Shown here piece after piece: positions 48,501 to 57,106 of a stretch of DNA of 64,000 nt. Origin of the DNA: an uncultured Paracoccaceae bacterium. GTDB lineage: Bacteria; Bacteroidota; Bacteroidia; Flavobacteriales; Flavobacteriaceae. Location of the stretch: the NCBI GenBank assembly GCA_943788135.1, contig CALSPC010000007.1:310001-374000 (forward strand), written 5' to 3'. The number at the start of each line of letters is the position of its first letter. The first letter of the stretch is position 1. Below the pieces are notes generated by a model that saw only the letters and a program-made list of their open reading frames with translations, was not told where the DNA came from and did not search any database. Both the position numbers and the translations under genes were made by a program.

Positions 48501-48998
48501 GATAAGCTTTGATTTTTTTATAAACCCAAAAGTGTTTGTAGAATTCCACTGGTATTGAAAAGTAAGCTCTAGGTCGTGATTAATTTCTTCAAATAACACT
48601 TTATTCCCAAACTCATTTTTATATAAATTTTGGGTAGTTTGATACTTCCCTGCAAAACGATCCGAAAAAGGCTCCCACAAATGTATGTCATTATTTTTAT
48701 GGACTTGAAACATTGATTTGCTTCCTGTTATCTCAGCTGCTTCTGTAATTTTATCATCCGTGTAATATGGAAATAAGGCAAATTCAGAATTTTTTCTTCC
48801 CGCTGTTAGACCTCCATTACTAGAGATAAACATCCAATGGTTAGAATCGCTAACAATGCTCATGAAAAAAGGACGCATTTTATCACTGTTAGAAATTTTG
48901 TAATAGACTTCATTGTCAATACTAACTAGTGAACCGTCTATATCATTTGTTTGTTTAACTTCTTGATCTTTATCTAAAAAAATAGTTTTTTTTGTCAT
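45525..48998 (-). CDS. GH149-type beta-1,3-glucan phosphorylase
   Basis: A very large (1157 aa) cytosolic enzyme of clan GH-Q with no signal peptide. An N-terminal beta-sandwich (to about 310) and a helical linker precede an (alpha/alpha)6 barrel; the motif PEWNDANNALVG (E652-W-N-D655) corresponds to the WND region with the catalytic Asp in GH94 relatives. Length and the glucan neighbourhood fit GH149, which phosphorolyses beta-1,3-oligoglucans to glucose-1-phosphate; GH161 is the alternative. This saves ATP compared with hydrolysis. First gene of the inner operon, with an inverted repeat just upstream. Confidence 0.85.
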   Translation of the reverse strand: MTKKTIFLDKDQEVKQTNDIDGSLVSIDNEVYYKISNSDKMRPFFMSIVSDSNHWMFISSNGGLTAGRKNSEFALFPYYTDDKITEAAEITGSKSMFQVHKNNDIHLWEPFSDRFAGKYQTTQNLYKNEFGNKVLFEEINHDLELTFQYQWNSTNTFGFIKKSKLINDSTSKIEVNVLDGIQNILPYGVGSDLQNASSNLVDAYKRSELDKSSGLGIYALSAIIVDKAEPSEALKANVVWSLGLDNAKHLLSSLQLNSFRKQQELVEETDVKAEKGAYFVNSKIVLTPQQTKEWMLVAEVNKNHSAIAKLINQIKTNDGLAELINEKIEKGTTRLIALNAASDGLQLSADKFRDTRHFANTLFNIMRGGIFDDNYQIEKWDFKNYLSKANKKVFRTTEDSVAKLPEVFSLSVLQALAYEVDDTNFRRLCFEYMPLKFSRRHGDPSRPWNKFSINTKSEIDGSKILDYEGNWRDIFQNWEALAHSYPAFIESMIHKFLNATTFDGYNPYRVTKGGFDWETIEPDDPWSYIGYWGDHQIIYLLKFLEFIEKHQPEKLATLFNKDLFVYANVPYKIKSYDALLENPKDTIEFDEALDLKIREQRVELGADGALLRDENRFIVKVNFIEKILATTLAKFSNFIPEGGIWMNTQRPEWNDANNALVGSGVSMVTLYYLRRFMKFFDTIIEQSDLESVEVSKELVAFFNSILSTFKEHESLLSDRINDTDRKLILDALGTAGSTYRDQVYAHAFSGRKEGISIRDLKDFINVSLSYLEHSISVNKREDNLYHAYNLMTVNSDNSVSISYLDEMLEGQVAVLSSKYLSSEESLSVLNAMKSSKLFRPDQYSYLLYPYKDLKGFIERNTISEAAISTSKLLQQLVADKNVQIIEKDVNGVYHFNGNFKNANDLKAALVELSETAYSSLIDQDTSKVLQIFEDVFNHKAFTGRSGTFYGYEGLGSIYWHMVSKLQLAVLETCTAAIDSDQDAVDVGNLLDHYYEINAGIGVHKSPQLYGAFPTDPYSHTPAGKGAQQPGMTGQVKEDVLSRFGELGVNVSEGKLGFNPCLLRKNEFLQESKLFHYIALPKKQESILISKDSLCFTYCQVPVIYTIAEEEGLSVNFSNGDTKTFKSLSLDKEISEQVFSRNGEIIQINVHIKSSRLK

Positions 48999-49016
48999 TT
49001 ATGTTTCTTTCAATAC

Positions 49017-49044
49017 AAACCTTAACAATGAAAATGTAAGGTTT
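49017..49044. promoter_or_regulatory. Inverted repeat upstream of the phosphorylase operon
   Basis: AAACCTTA (49017-49024) and TAAGGTTT (49037-49044) are perfect inverted 8-mers separated by 12 bases, 19 bases before the phosphorylase start codon. It could be an operator or a leader hairpin. Confidence 0.45.
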
Positions 49045-49116
49045 TATAGTTTTTAATTTCTTTAACTACTAAAAGTTAATAGGTCTCTATAAAAATTAAT
49101 TTATAAGATCAAAAAT

Positions 49117-49156
49117 AAAAAAGGCTAGTTAAAAACTAGTTTATTCTAGCCTTTTT
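49117..49156 (-). terminator. Terminator between the outer and inner glucan units
   Basis: AAAAAGGCTAG pairs with CTAGCCTTTTT (11 bp) with an inner AAACTAGTTT palindrome in the loop. It lies 38 bases after the stop of the 767-aa lipoprotein and before the phosphorylase leader. Confidence 0.82.
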
Positions 49157-49193
49157 GTAAGTGATCTAATTCAATTATATTAATAAGTGATAA

Positions 49194-51497
49194 TTAAGGT
49201 GTTTTTCTTACAGAAATGTTATCCACATTCAATCTAGCTGCACTATTGACGATTTCAATGAGGAAAGATAAACCTCCTTCAACCTGATTTGCATTAGGAG
49301 CAGATGTAAACGTGAATTCTTTGGTTTCCCAAGATGTCGTTGACACAGACGATGTATTGTCCGTAAGGATGTGTTGCGTTGCCGCTACTGTTCCACCATC
49401 AGCACCTTCAGAAAATGTAAAAGCTTTTACCAGTCCACCATCTCCTAATACATCAGAAGCGATGATATCAAACTTCACAGTATAAGATGTATTTGGAGTT
49501 ACTAAACCTGTTCCAAAACGTTCCATTTTTAGACCAACAGCTACACCCGTTGAACCTTGAATTTCTGCAGATTGATTACCACCATTGTTTATAGTAGTAG
49601 AGATCGTTGTGCCGTCGAAAAATTGCCAGCAACCAACATCTCCAGCTTCAAAATCTCCGTTGGCTAACAACTCTCCTGCTGGAGGCTCTGGACAAGTATC
49701 CGTACCGCCGCCGCCGCCGCCGCCTGAACCATACAATTTCAAATCATCAAAATAGTAGGTATCTGCATTGTTAGCATTCAGGTCAAAGAAAATTACAATC
49801 TTATTAAACTTATCACTGTCCGCAGCTGTAAAAGGGAACGTCAGTTCTTCCCATCCACTAGTAACTGAAGTCGTCAAAAACTTTTCAACATTATTTCCTG
49901 CATTTCCAATTTCTTCTAATTTTAATCGAACTTCTGTATTAGCTCTTGCTGACCATACTTTGATTTTTAGTCCAGAATTAGAGTTGAAATCTAATTTTGC
50001 ATCTAAATCATATTGGTTATTATCCCAAGGGTTATTATTTGCTTTTACTACTTGCCCTACTTTACATGAGCTGTTAACGTCGTTGTCAAAATCTGGATTA
50101 TCTATCCAAGAAAACCCTGCGCCATCAGAAATAAAATCTGCGCTTGGATCTGTTTGAAATGTCATATTTAGATCTGTAGCACTATATGATTCTGCAGTTT
50201 CAGGATCACAAACTACAGGAGCTGTCCCTGTTCCGTATAATGTCAAATCATCAAAATAGTAGGTATCAGTATTGTTTGCATTCAAGTCAAAGAAAATTAC
50301 AATCTTGTCAAACTTGTTACTATCTGCGCCTGTAAAAGCAAAGCTCAATTCTTCCCAGCCACTAGTAACTGAAGTCGTTAAAAACTTTTCTACATTATTA
50401 CCTGCATTTCCAATTTCTTCTAATTTAATTCGAACTTCAGTATTCGCTTTTCCAGACCACACTTTAAGTTTTAGGCCTTCATTAGCATTAAAATCTAATT
50501 TTGCATCTAAGTTAATTTGTGTGTTATCCCATGGATTATTTCCAAGTTTAGTAATTTTACCAACTTTACAAGAGGTATTTACTGTGTTTTCAATATCTGG
50601 ATTGGAAATCCATTCAAAAGTAGTACCATCATCAGTAATACTAGCTGATGGATCAGCCATAAATGTGACGTTTAAATCAGCTGCAGCAAGCGATTCTGCG
50701 GCTTCAGCAACACATGGTGTTGGAGGAGATGCAACTTGTGTAACATCATCAAAATAGAATGTACCAGCTGTTGTTCCTGCTCCGTCAACAAACAATGTCA
50801 ACTTAGGATAGCTAGCTGAAGAATTAAATGTAAACATAAGCTCTTCCCATCCAGTCCCTGTATGACTCGCAGTGTCTTCCGTATCTGCTGCTGTACCGTC
50901 TTCAAGTTTCAATAAAACATCTATTGGAGCATCTGCCCAAAAACTCATTTTTATAGATTGATCTGATGATAAATTTACTGCAGCTCCTAATTCAAAGAAT
51001 AAACCTTCATAAGTGGCTCCACTATTAGTAATCGCCCCTACTTTAGATTCGACAGCGTTTGTTCCTGAAAGATCTGGATTAGTCACAATTTCAAAAGAAG
51101 TGCCATCAAAAACAGTTGGGTCGTAGGTGGTGTTTTCACCATCAAACGTAATTGGAAGCGTTGCAATTTCAGGGATTGAAATTGTAATTTCATCCGTAAA
51201 AGTATCAATAGCTCCAGCAACATTTGAAGCTACTAAAACAATAGTGTACGTGCCTTCAGCATATACATTTACAGGATTGATCAGAGTAGAAGTACTTTCA
51301 TCTCCAAAATCCCATGCATATGAAGATGCATTAACAGAAGTGTTTATAAAGGTTACTGTACCAGTATCTGCATCAATTGTATGCGTAAATCCAGCTGTAA
51401 GTTTTGGCAAGACTGCATCATCATCTTCACAACCAATAAAACTGATTGCCAAGATTAAAATTGAAACTTGTTTAATTTTTTTAAATAAATTTTTCAT
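49194..51497 (-). CDS. Multidomain glycan-binding lipoprotein with a PKD domain
   Basis: A 767-aa surface lipoprotein (Cys23 in SFIGC), probably a glycan-capturing protein. Order: PKD domain (35-108, YAWDFGDESTS), a jelly-roll module (115-255), two near-identical jelly-roll modules (262-421 and 430-589, both with WEEL and IVIFFDLNAN...YYFDDL), a seven-Gly linker (592-598) and a CBM4/9-like C-terminal module (602-767, LANGDFEAGDVGCWQF). No catalytic motif is seen. It follows GH16 by 22 bases and ends the outer unit. The binding target, beta-glucan, is inferred from neighbours. Confidence 0.85.
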   Translation of the reverse strand: MKNLFKKIKQVSILILAISFIGCEDDDAVLPKLTAGFTHTIDADTGTVTFINTSVNASSYAWDFGDESTSTLINPVNVYAEGTYTIVLVASNVAGAIDTFTDEITISIPEIATLPITFDGENTTYDPTVFDGTSFEIVTNPDLSGTNAVESKVGAITNSGATYEGLFFELGAAVNLSSDQSIKMSFWADAPIDVLLKLEDGTAADTEDTASHTGTGWEELMFTFNSSASYPKLTLFVDGAGTTAGTFYFDDVTQVASPPTPCVAEAAESLAAADLNVTFMADPSASITDDGTTFEWISNPDIENTVNTSCKVGKITKLGNNPWDNTQINLDAKLDFNANEGLKLKVWSGKANTEVRIKLEEIGNAGNNVEKFLTTSVTSGWEELSFAFTGADSNKFDKIVIFFDLNANNTDTYYFDDLTLYGTGTAPVVCDPETAESYSATDLNMTFQTDPSADFISDGAGFSWIDNPDFDNDVNSSCKVGQVVKANNNPWDNNQYDLDAKLDFNSNSGLKIKVWSARANTEVRLKLEEIGNAGNNVEKFLTTSVTSGWEELTFPFTAADSDKFNKIVIFFDLNANNADTYYFDDLKLYGSGGGGGGGTDTCPEPPAGELLANGDFEAGDVGCWQFFDGTTISTTINNGGNQSAEIQGSTGVAVGLKMERFGTGLVTPNTSYTVKFDIIASDVLGDGGLVKAFTFSEGADGGTVAATQHILTDNTSSVSTTSWETKEFTFTSAPNANQVEGGLSFLIEIVNSAARLNVDNISVRKTP
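49731..50714 (-). repeat. Tandem duplicated binding-module coding repeats
   Basis: Two in-frame copies of about 480 bp (50235-50714 and 49731-50210; period 504 bp) encode residues 262-421 and 430-589 of the lipoprotein. Long stretches such as EVR-KLEEIGNAGNNVEKF are identical in both copies, indicating a recent internal duplication or ongoing gene conversion. Confidence 0.88.
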
Positions 51498-51519
51498 TTT
51501 TTTTTATTATTAGTTGTTA

Positions 51520-52473
51520 CTATTGGTTATAAACTCGTACGTAATCTACAAGCATGTTTTGTGGAAATGTTTCGCCGTCGTCAGGATTTCCTGGGAAATT
51601 ACCTCCAACTGCTAGATTGATAATGATATAGAATGGTTTATTAAATACCCAATCTCCTGTTACATCAGTAGCCTCAACAGCTTCTACTGCTGGAGACTCT
51701 TCAGTAGCTTCAACAGCTTCTACAGCATCATTAAGGGTGTAGACAACATCTGCCGGAGTGACTTCAATATCAGAAGGTGTAATTTGGTTATACAACACAT
51801 CGTCTATATAATAATTGATGTATTCTGGTCCCCACTCAATTCCAAACACATGAAATCCAGCATCATAACGGTTATTGCCTAAGTCGTAACTTTTTGTGAC
51901 TTGGCCTTGAGGGTCTGTTTCACCTGAATACCCAGGTCCATGTATAGAACCACTTACTTTTGTAGGTTCTTGTCTTCTATATTCCATGATGTCGATTTCA
52001 CCACATTGTGGCCATCCATCAACATCGAAATTTTCTCCTAAAAGCCAAAATGCTGGCCAAAGTCCTGATCCTCCAGGAACTTTTATACGCGCTTCAAAAC
52101 GACCATAAGCCTGTTTAAATTTGCCCTTAGTGATTAATCTAGCTGAGGTGTAAGAGGCGCCATTGTATTCCTCTTTCAAAGCAGTAATTACTAATAAGCC
52201 GTTCTGTACGGTTACATTTTCTGGACGGTCTGTATAGTATTGTAACTCTTTGTTACCCCAGCCATCAGTCCCTGTTCCGGTCTCAAAGCTCCATATATCT
52301 GAATTGGGAGCACCTTCAACATCAAACTCATCAGACATCGTTAAATTTGAAAAGGTCGCAACGGTTTGGGTTTCATCAGTATCACAACTCGTGAAACTTA
52401 TCATTGATGCCAAAGCAAAAGTGGTAAACAAAAGTGTTGTTATACGCATTGTCTTTTTATTATTTTTGTTCAT
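51520..52473 (-). CDS. GH16 laminarinase lipoprotein
   Basis: Endo-beta-1,3-glucanase-like enzyme (317 aa) of family 16. The lipobox is SFTSC (Cys30). The active site CGEIDIMEYRR supplies nucleophile E159, D161 and acid/base E164, with the beta-bulge Met of the laminarinase/lichenase branch. GRFEARIKVPGGSGLWPAFW and NLAVGGNFPGNP are standard blocks. An acidic 12-residue repeat (VEAVEAT) is inserted before WVFNKPF. It is probably on the cell surface and makes the first cuts in laminarin. An alternative start is ATG 52449. Confidence 0.93.
   Translation of the reverse strand: MNKNNKKTMRITTLLFTTFALASMISFTSCDTDETQTVATFSNLTMSDEFDVEGAPNSDIWSFETGTGTDGWGNKELQYYTDRPENVTVQNGLLVITALKEEYNGASYTSARLITKGKFKQAYGRFEARIKVPGGSGLWPAFWLLGENFDVDGWPQCGEIDIMEYRRQEPTKVSGSIHGPGYSGETDPQGQVTKSYDLGNNRYDAGFHVFGIEWGPEYINYYIDDVLYNQITPSDIEVTPADVVYTLNDAVEAVEATEESPAVEAVEATDVTGDWVFNKPFYIIINLAVGGNFPGNPDDGETFPQNMLVDYVRVYNQ
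51666..51727 (-). repeat. 36-bp tandem repeat inside the GH16 gene
   Basis: Two copies, starting at 51666 and 51702, encode AVEAVEATEESP and AVEAVEATDVTG. The repeat sits in a loop that is short in standard GH16 enzymes. Confidence 0.8.
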
Positions 52474-52503
52474 TTTTTTCTTGTTTTGATATTTTCTTTA
52501 TTA

Positions 52504-53955
52504 TTATTCTTTGAAGAAATACATATTATCGACGTGTAAATCCGTCACATTAGAAGATTTTATTCTTTCGATAATAATGATATTAACTGCTGTTTTATCC
52601 AAACCAGTTTCTGATGTTGGTCTGATTGGAATTTTAAAGGTTTTCCATACGCCACCTTCTTCAAAGGTTCCATTGGCTTCAGTATTATTGATATCTCCTG
52701 TTTGATCAGACCATTGATAGGTTTGACCACCAATACGCTGCTGCTGTAAAGTTGATTCAGTCTTCAAAACGACAAGCATATCTATATCTGTAGGCAAAAC
52801 TACAGGCATTAATATATCAACACTAAAATGAGTCATTTCAGAAATATCTAAAGGACTTGAAAGTTGAGTACCCACGAAATTAAAGTCCGTGTACTTAAGA
52901 ACATTTTCTCCATTTATAACAATTTCGCCGCCGAGAGTTGTTTGATACGGTTGCCAGTAGCCATTAAAAAAGTCCACAGGTACATTTGAATAACTATCGC
53001 TAAAAACAGAAATTACATCACTAGGGTCTTTAGTTGGAGCCGGTGCAAGTGCAAACTCACCAACAGCATTTATAGTTAAAGATCCTTCAGCTTCTACGCC
53101 GCCTAAAGTCGCTGTAATTACTGCTGTTCCACTGCTAACGCTAACTTCTCCAAATTCATCTACAAAAGAGATGTGTGGAGCGGAAGATGTAAAATCAAAA
53201 TAACTTGGCGCTACATTTAGGGTCTTGTTTCGACCAGAGCCTAAATTAAATGTTTGTGTTAAGCCCGTTAATTCTAAACTAATGCCTGCAAAAACATCAG
53301 ATACAACATCTTCACCATTTTGAATAGCTGGTCTTGGTTGACCAATAGTGCCCAGTTTCTCGAATTTTAATTCATCAATCCAAAAGGTGTAAGCATTACC
53401 ACCTGTGTTTTGAGTCCCCGCAGAATACCAAAACATCCCTCTTTCGTCAAATAATTTTGACGGATCAGGAATTGGAATTACATATTTTTGCCAGTTAGTA
53501 CTAAGTTTTAAATCCTTTTCACTGACTTGGTATTTATTGAGTCCAAAGTCTTGTCCGAAACCTATTTCTCCGATTGCTACTCCTTGAGAAGCTTTTGCCC
53601 AAAAGGTAAGGGCGTCAAATTCGGTAAGGTCACGTCCAGAACCTTCTACTCTAAAAATAGCGCCTGCATAATTTCCTTCTGGATCATCTGCATTAGGCAC
53701 ATCAAATCGCATGGAAGCTGCACTTTCATAACCTTCGTTTTCATCTACTGTCCAAGCATCTGCTTTAGAGCCTAAATATGGAAAGTAGAAATCGCTACCA
53801 AGTCCAATTGGACTATCTGTGAAAATCTCACCTGACTTTGACAAATGTGCAAATTCAATCTGATCAGAAAAATCTCTTTCACAACTCATCATGACTACAA
53901 AAAACAATCCTGAGAGCAATATAATTTTCGAATACATAAATTTTATATTTTTCAT
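52504..53955 (-). CDS. Glycan-binding lipoprotein with Ig-like domain
   Basis: A 483-aa lipoprotein (lipobox VMMSC). Residues 45-205 form a jelly-roll module (MRFDVPN, YAGAIFRVEGSGRDLTEFDALTFWAK, FWIDELKFEK), residues about 225-300 an Ig/BIG2-like module (YFDFTSSAPHISFVDEFGEVSVSSGTA), and residues 310-483 a second jelly-roll module ending HVDNMYFFKE. No catalytic pair is seen. It occupies the place next to the outer-membrane barrel that SusD or a surface glycan-binding protein takes in ordinary glucan loci. It is 11 bases from the barrel gene and 30 from GH16. Confidence 0.82.
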   Translation of the reverse strand: MKNIKFMYSKIILLSGLFFVVMMSCERDFSDQIEFAHLSKSGEIFTDSPIGLGSDFYFPYLGSKADAWTVDENEGYESAASMRFDVPNADDPEGNYAGAIFRVEGSGRDLTEFDALTFWAKASQGVAIGEIGFGQDFGLNKYQVSEKDLKLSTNWQKYVIPIPDPSKLFDERGMFWYSAGTQNTGGNAYTFWIDELKFEKLGTIGQPRPAIQNGEDVVSDVFAGISLELTGLTQTFNLGSGRNKTLNVAPSYFDFTSSAPHISFVDEFGEVSVSSGTAVITATLGGVEAEGSLTINAVGEFALAPAPTKDPSDVISVFSDSYSNVPVDFFNGYWQPYQTTLGGEIVINGENVLKYTDFNFVGTQLSSPLDISEMTHFSVDILMPVVLPTDIDMLVVLKTESTLQQQRIGGQTYQWSDQTGDINNTEANGTFEEGGVWKTFKIPIRPTSETGLDKTAVNIIIIERIKSSNVTDLHVDNMYFFKE

Positions 53956-53966
53956 TTTATTTATTT

Positions 53967-56900
53967 TTATTTTCCTATGTTAATGTGAATGTATGTTCTT
54001 ATTTCCCACTCATTTCCATTCGGAAACCCTATTGGGCTAATAGGTGGTACTGCTGGATAGGTATTCGGTGGAATAAACGTTGGAGAGTAACGTGGCGAGT
54101 TTTCATTTAATGAACGCCATGTACCTCGTATTCCAACTTGTGTATTTGGCAGTATAAACCAATCTGGCTTACCCAGTGTTGTTGAAACATCTAACATTAA
54201 TTGAACAGGAAATGTTAGGTTAAAATCACGGTGATAATCAAAAGGTCCCCAATCGTTAAATTTAGCCGAATGGGTTATTTTTAATTTGTTGTAAATTAAA
54301 CGAACATCACCACCAAAACGTTCTATCAAACGCTCGTCGCTACCATTCGCTTGTGCGTTACCTGCATACAGGTTGGCAATAAATCCAAAGTCTGGACTTA
54401 TTTTAGATACAATACGTGAATGTGCTTCCCACAAATCTTGTGCAGGTGCTGCATTTGGAAATGCAAAAGCAGTACGATTGGCTAAAAATCCTACATTGCA
54501 GCATCTTGAGCTGTTGGGTGGTGACGATATACAAACCCAAGGTTCATTGCTAATTTTGCATCTTCAGCACGGTCATTATCCCATTCATACATCCAGGTTC
54601 CTGGCGTAGGATCAAATGATAACAATAATTCTCCAGCGGTTGTTTCTCTGTTTGCTCTTACAGCAAACGGATCATCTTGTACGTTTCTTAAACGTCCTGC
54701 TCCACCATTTAAATCATTTGGCATGGCAGCAACAATTGGTTTTTGCCATAAGAAGTTAGGAGCAATTTGAAAGTCTCCAAAAGTGTAGGCAAAACCAGTT
54801 AGAAAATTATTTTGATTTCCACTTCCAGAATCTTTAAGTTTCCAACCTGTAAATGTTTGTGTTTGATCCGATCCACCGTTTGCAACGAGACCCATACTAG
54901 CTCCTTGAGCATACCATTTAAAAGCACCCTTTTGGTAGGTTAGCTTTGCTTTTGCACCCCAGTTATCGTTTTCATTAATTTCATCAGTATAAATAATGTA
55001 GTTATCCGTTGTGCCTTCAGCAATTTGAAATTCACGTCCATTAAGCGGTTGTCCACCCCAAATACCTCCAATATCAAAAATAAAATCTCCAAATGTTCTT
55101 GTGGCATGAAGTGTAACTCTTCTTGTTTTTGGTAGTGGTACAGCAATAGAAGTTACTGCTTCGCCAACGTCATCAATATCTTCATGGTAAACACCAGTCA
55201 CATCCCATTTTCCTAAACGTTTGCCATACTTTAATAAGATTGCTGGGTTAGCTCCCCACCAAAGTTGAGATCCAAAAGCGGCTTTTAATCCACTTAAAGC
55301 GCCTTTACCATCCGCTTCAACACCAAGTATTTCGCCGTTATATAAATCTAAATTAGGACCATAATTTGCTTCACGATACAAGCCGAAAAAATCACCTTCA
55401 TAAGCCCAGTGGTAATGACCGGTTCTGTAAAACCCTCTAAGATTAAAATCTTTAGCATTCCAGTCAAATTCAGCGTTATACACTCTTATGCGGTTAGGAT
55501 CTGTAATTTCTACATTTCCATCATCTGTATTTACTGAAAAAGGACGTCCCGTATTCTCATAAAATATTTCATCTATAGGGTTCTCAGCGACATTCCCAAG
55601 AATATTAAAATTCACATTGGCACGCATGCTTGAGTTTGGATTTGCCTCGACACCAACATAATAAGATTCCATGTGATCAAAGCCGAGCTCATTCGGGTAG
55701 TTATTTGCATTTGGAATAGCATTGTCAGGAGTTGTAATCAAAGTACCACCAGTATTAAAAGTTGTAAATTCAGCACGCATATTGCTAAGCTTGATTTTCT
55801 CATTACCACCCAAAGCCGCTTTATCGCCTCGTGCTCGAAGAACAGCATCCATCAACTCTATGCCATCAAAATGAGTCGTCAAAAACTCAGTATCAACACC
55901 CTCGTCATAAGGATTCAATTGATGAACTTCCTTTAACGCATAGTAAGATGCTCTAGGATATAGTGTATAAAGTCCTCTAGAATTTGTTGGGCCTTTAGCA
56001 CAAATCCCAAACCACTCTTCATTCATGTTATTTTGACCAGGAATATAATCGAGTTGATACCCGCCATTTGACCATGAGGCATTATTGTCGTGAATATCTA
56101 AATTTTTTGTTTGTCCAAATTTCCACCACCCGTCACTAAACTGAAATGTAAATCCTCCAATGGCATTTTCTGACTTTCCTAAGCCGGCTGCATTTTGGAT
56201 AATATCTTTCCAATTTGATACCATATAATAGGCTTGCATTTTTTGATCCTCTGCGTTTTCAATCGCATTAAATGAATCTGAACCAAATTCAGTTAACATG
56301 ATTGGCATGTCTAACTTATCTTTAACCGTTGTAAAAGCATCTGTAAAAGAGGAGCCTCTGTACATGTTAGTTCCAAAAATGTCAATGTCTTTACATTCTT
56401 CAGCAATGATGTCAATAAATAAGACATCACCATTACAAATGGCTACAGGGTGAGATGAATCTATCGACTTCATCTTTATGGCAGCATCATTCATAAGTTT
56501 ATACATTGGTCTTCCACGTTCTTCTCCAATGAAATCTCTTTTTTCTTCTTCGTCAGGAAAATCTTCTGTTTCTGCACCTGCCCAAAACAATCCGTAGTTG
56601 TTTTCATTTCCTAATAAGAACATTAATAAACCCGGAGTATCTTTATAAGCTTCAGCCATTGTAGTTACTTCTGAAAGTAACAACGCCTGCGCTGCAGGAT
56701 CTCTATAATCTGTGACTGCTTCCCATGCACCATTAATAGTCAAGCCATAACGTCCAAAGGAATGATTGAGTAAAGTATAAATTCCATAATTCTCGTATAT
56801 ATACTGAATCCATTTTGGCTGAACTCCTGTATATTGTCTTATGACATTTACACCCATATTTTTTAATAACCCCATTTCTGCATCCAAAGCTGCTTTAATG

Positions 56901-57106
56901 ACATCATCAGATTGATTCCACAAGCTGTAAGAATAATTTGTCCCAATTGGAAAATAATCCCAATTCATACCGTTGATAAAAAAGTCTTCGCCATTAACTT
57001 CTAATTTCATCCCTTCTTCGTTGTTAATCACAGTAACTTTATCTGCCTGAGCAAAAGTAGTGGCGGTAACTAGAAAAAGAAAAAAATTTAAAAAAGTGTT
57101 TTTCAT
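53967..57106 (-). pseudogene. Predicted TIM-barrel glycosidase fused to an outer-membrane beta-barrel, one-base frameshift
   Basis: If one base is restored this is a single protein of about 1046 aa. Residues 1-21 are a Sec signal peptide. Residues 25-390 form a clan GH-A-like barrel with acid/base E168 (LLGNENNYG) and nucleophile E273 (LTEFGSD), GH2/GH5-like but of no family I can name. From about 440 to the end come many paired amphipathic strands with tight turns (NLRGFYRTGHYHW, WDVTGVYHED, FTFGDFQIAPNFLW, TQVGIRGTWRSL, EIRTYIHINIG), as in porins. The first frame stops at TAG 54491-54493. One extra A in GCAATG (54495-54499) restores NVGFLANRTAFAFPN and joins the second frame (53967-54434). 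First gene of the outer glucan unit. Confidence 0.8.

Noticed and set aside
49731-50714. Possible CRISPR or mobile-element repeat
   Set aside because: The two copies are 480 bp long, in frame and protein-coding; there are no short regular spacers and no transposase.
49768-51513. Long plus-strand open frames opposite the large lipoprotein gene
   Set aside because: They are Ser/Phe-rich mirror frames of the repeated modules, themselves repeated with the same period, and have no start context or family resemblance.
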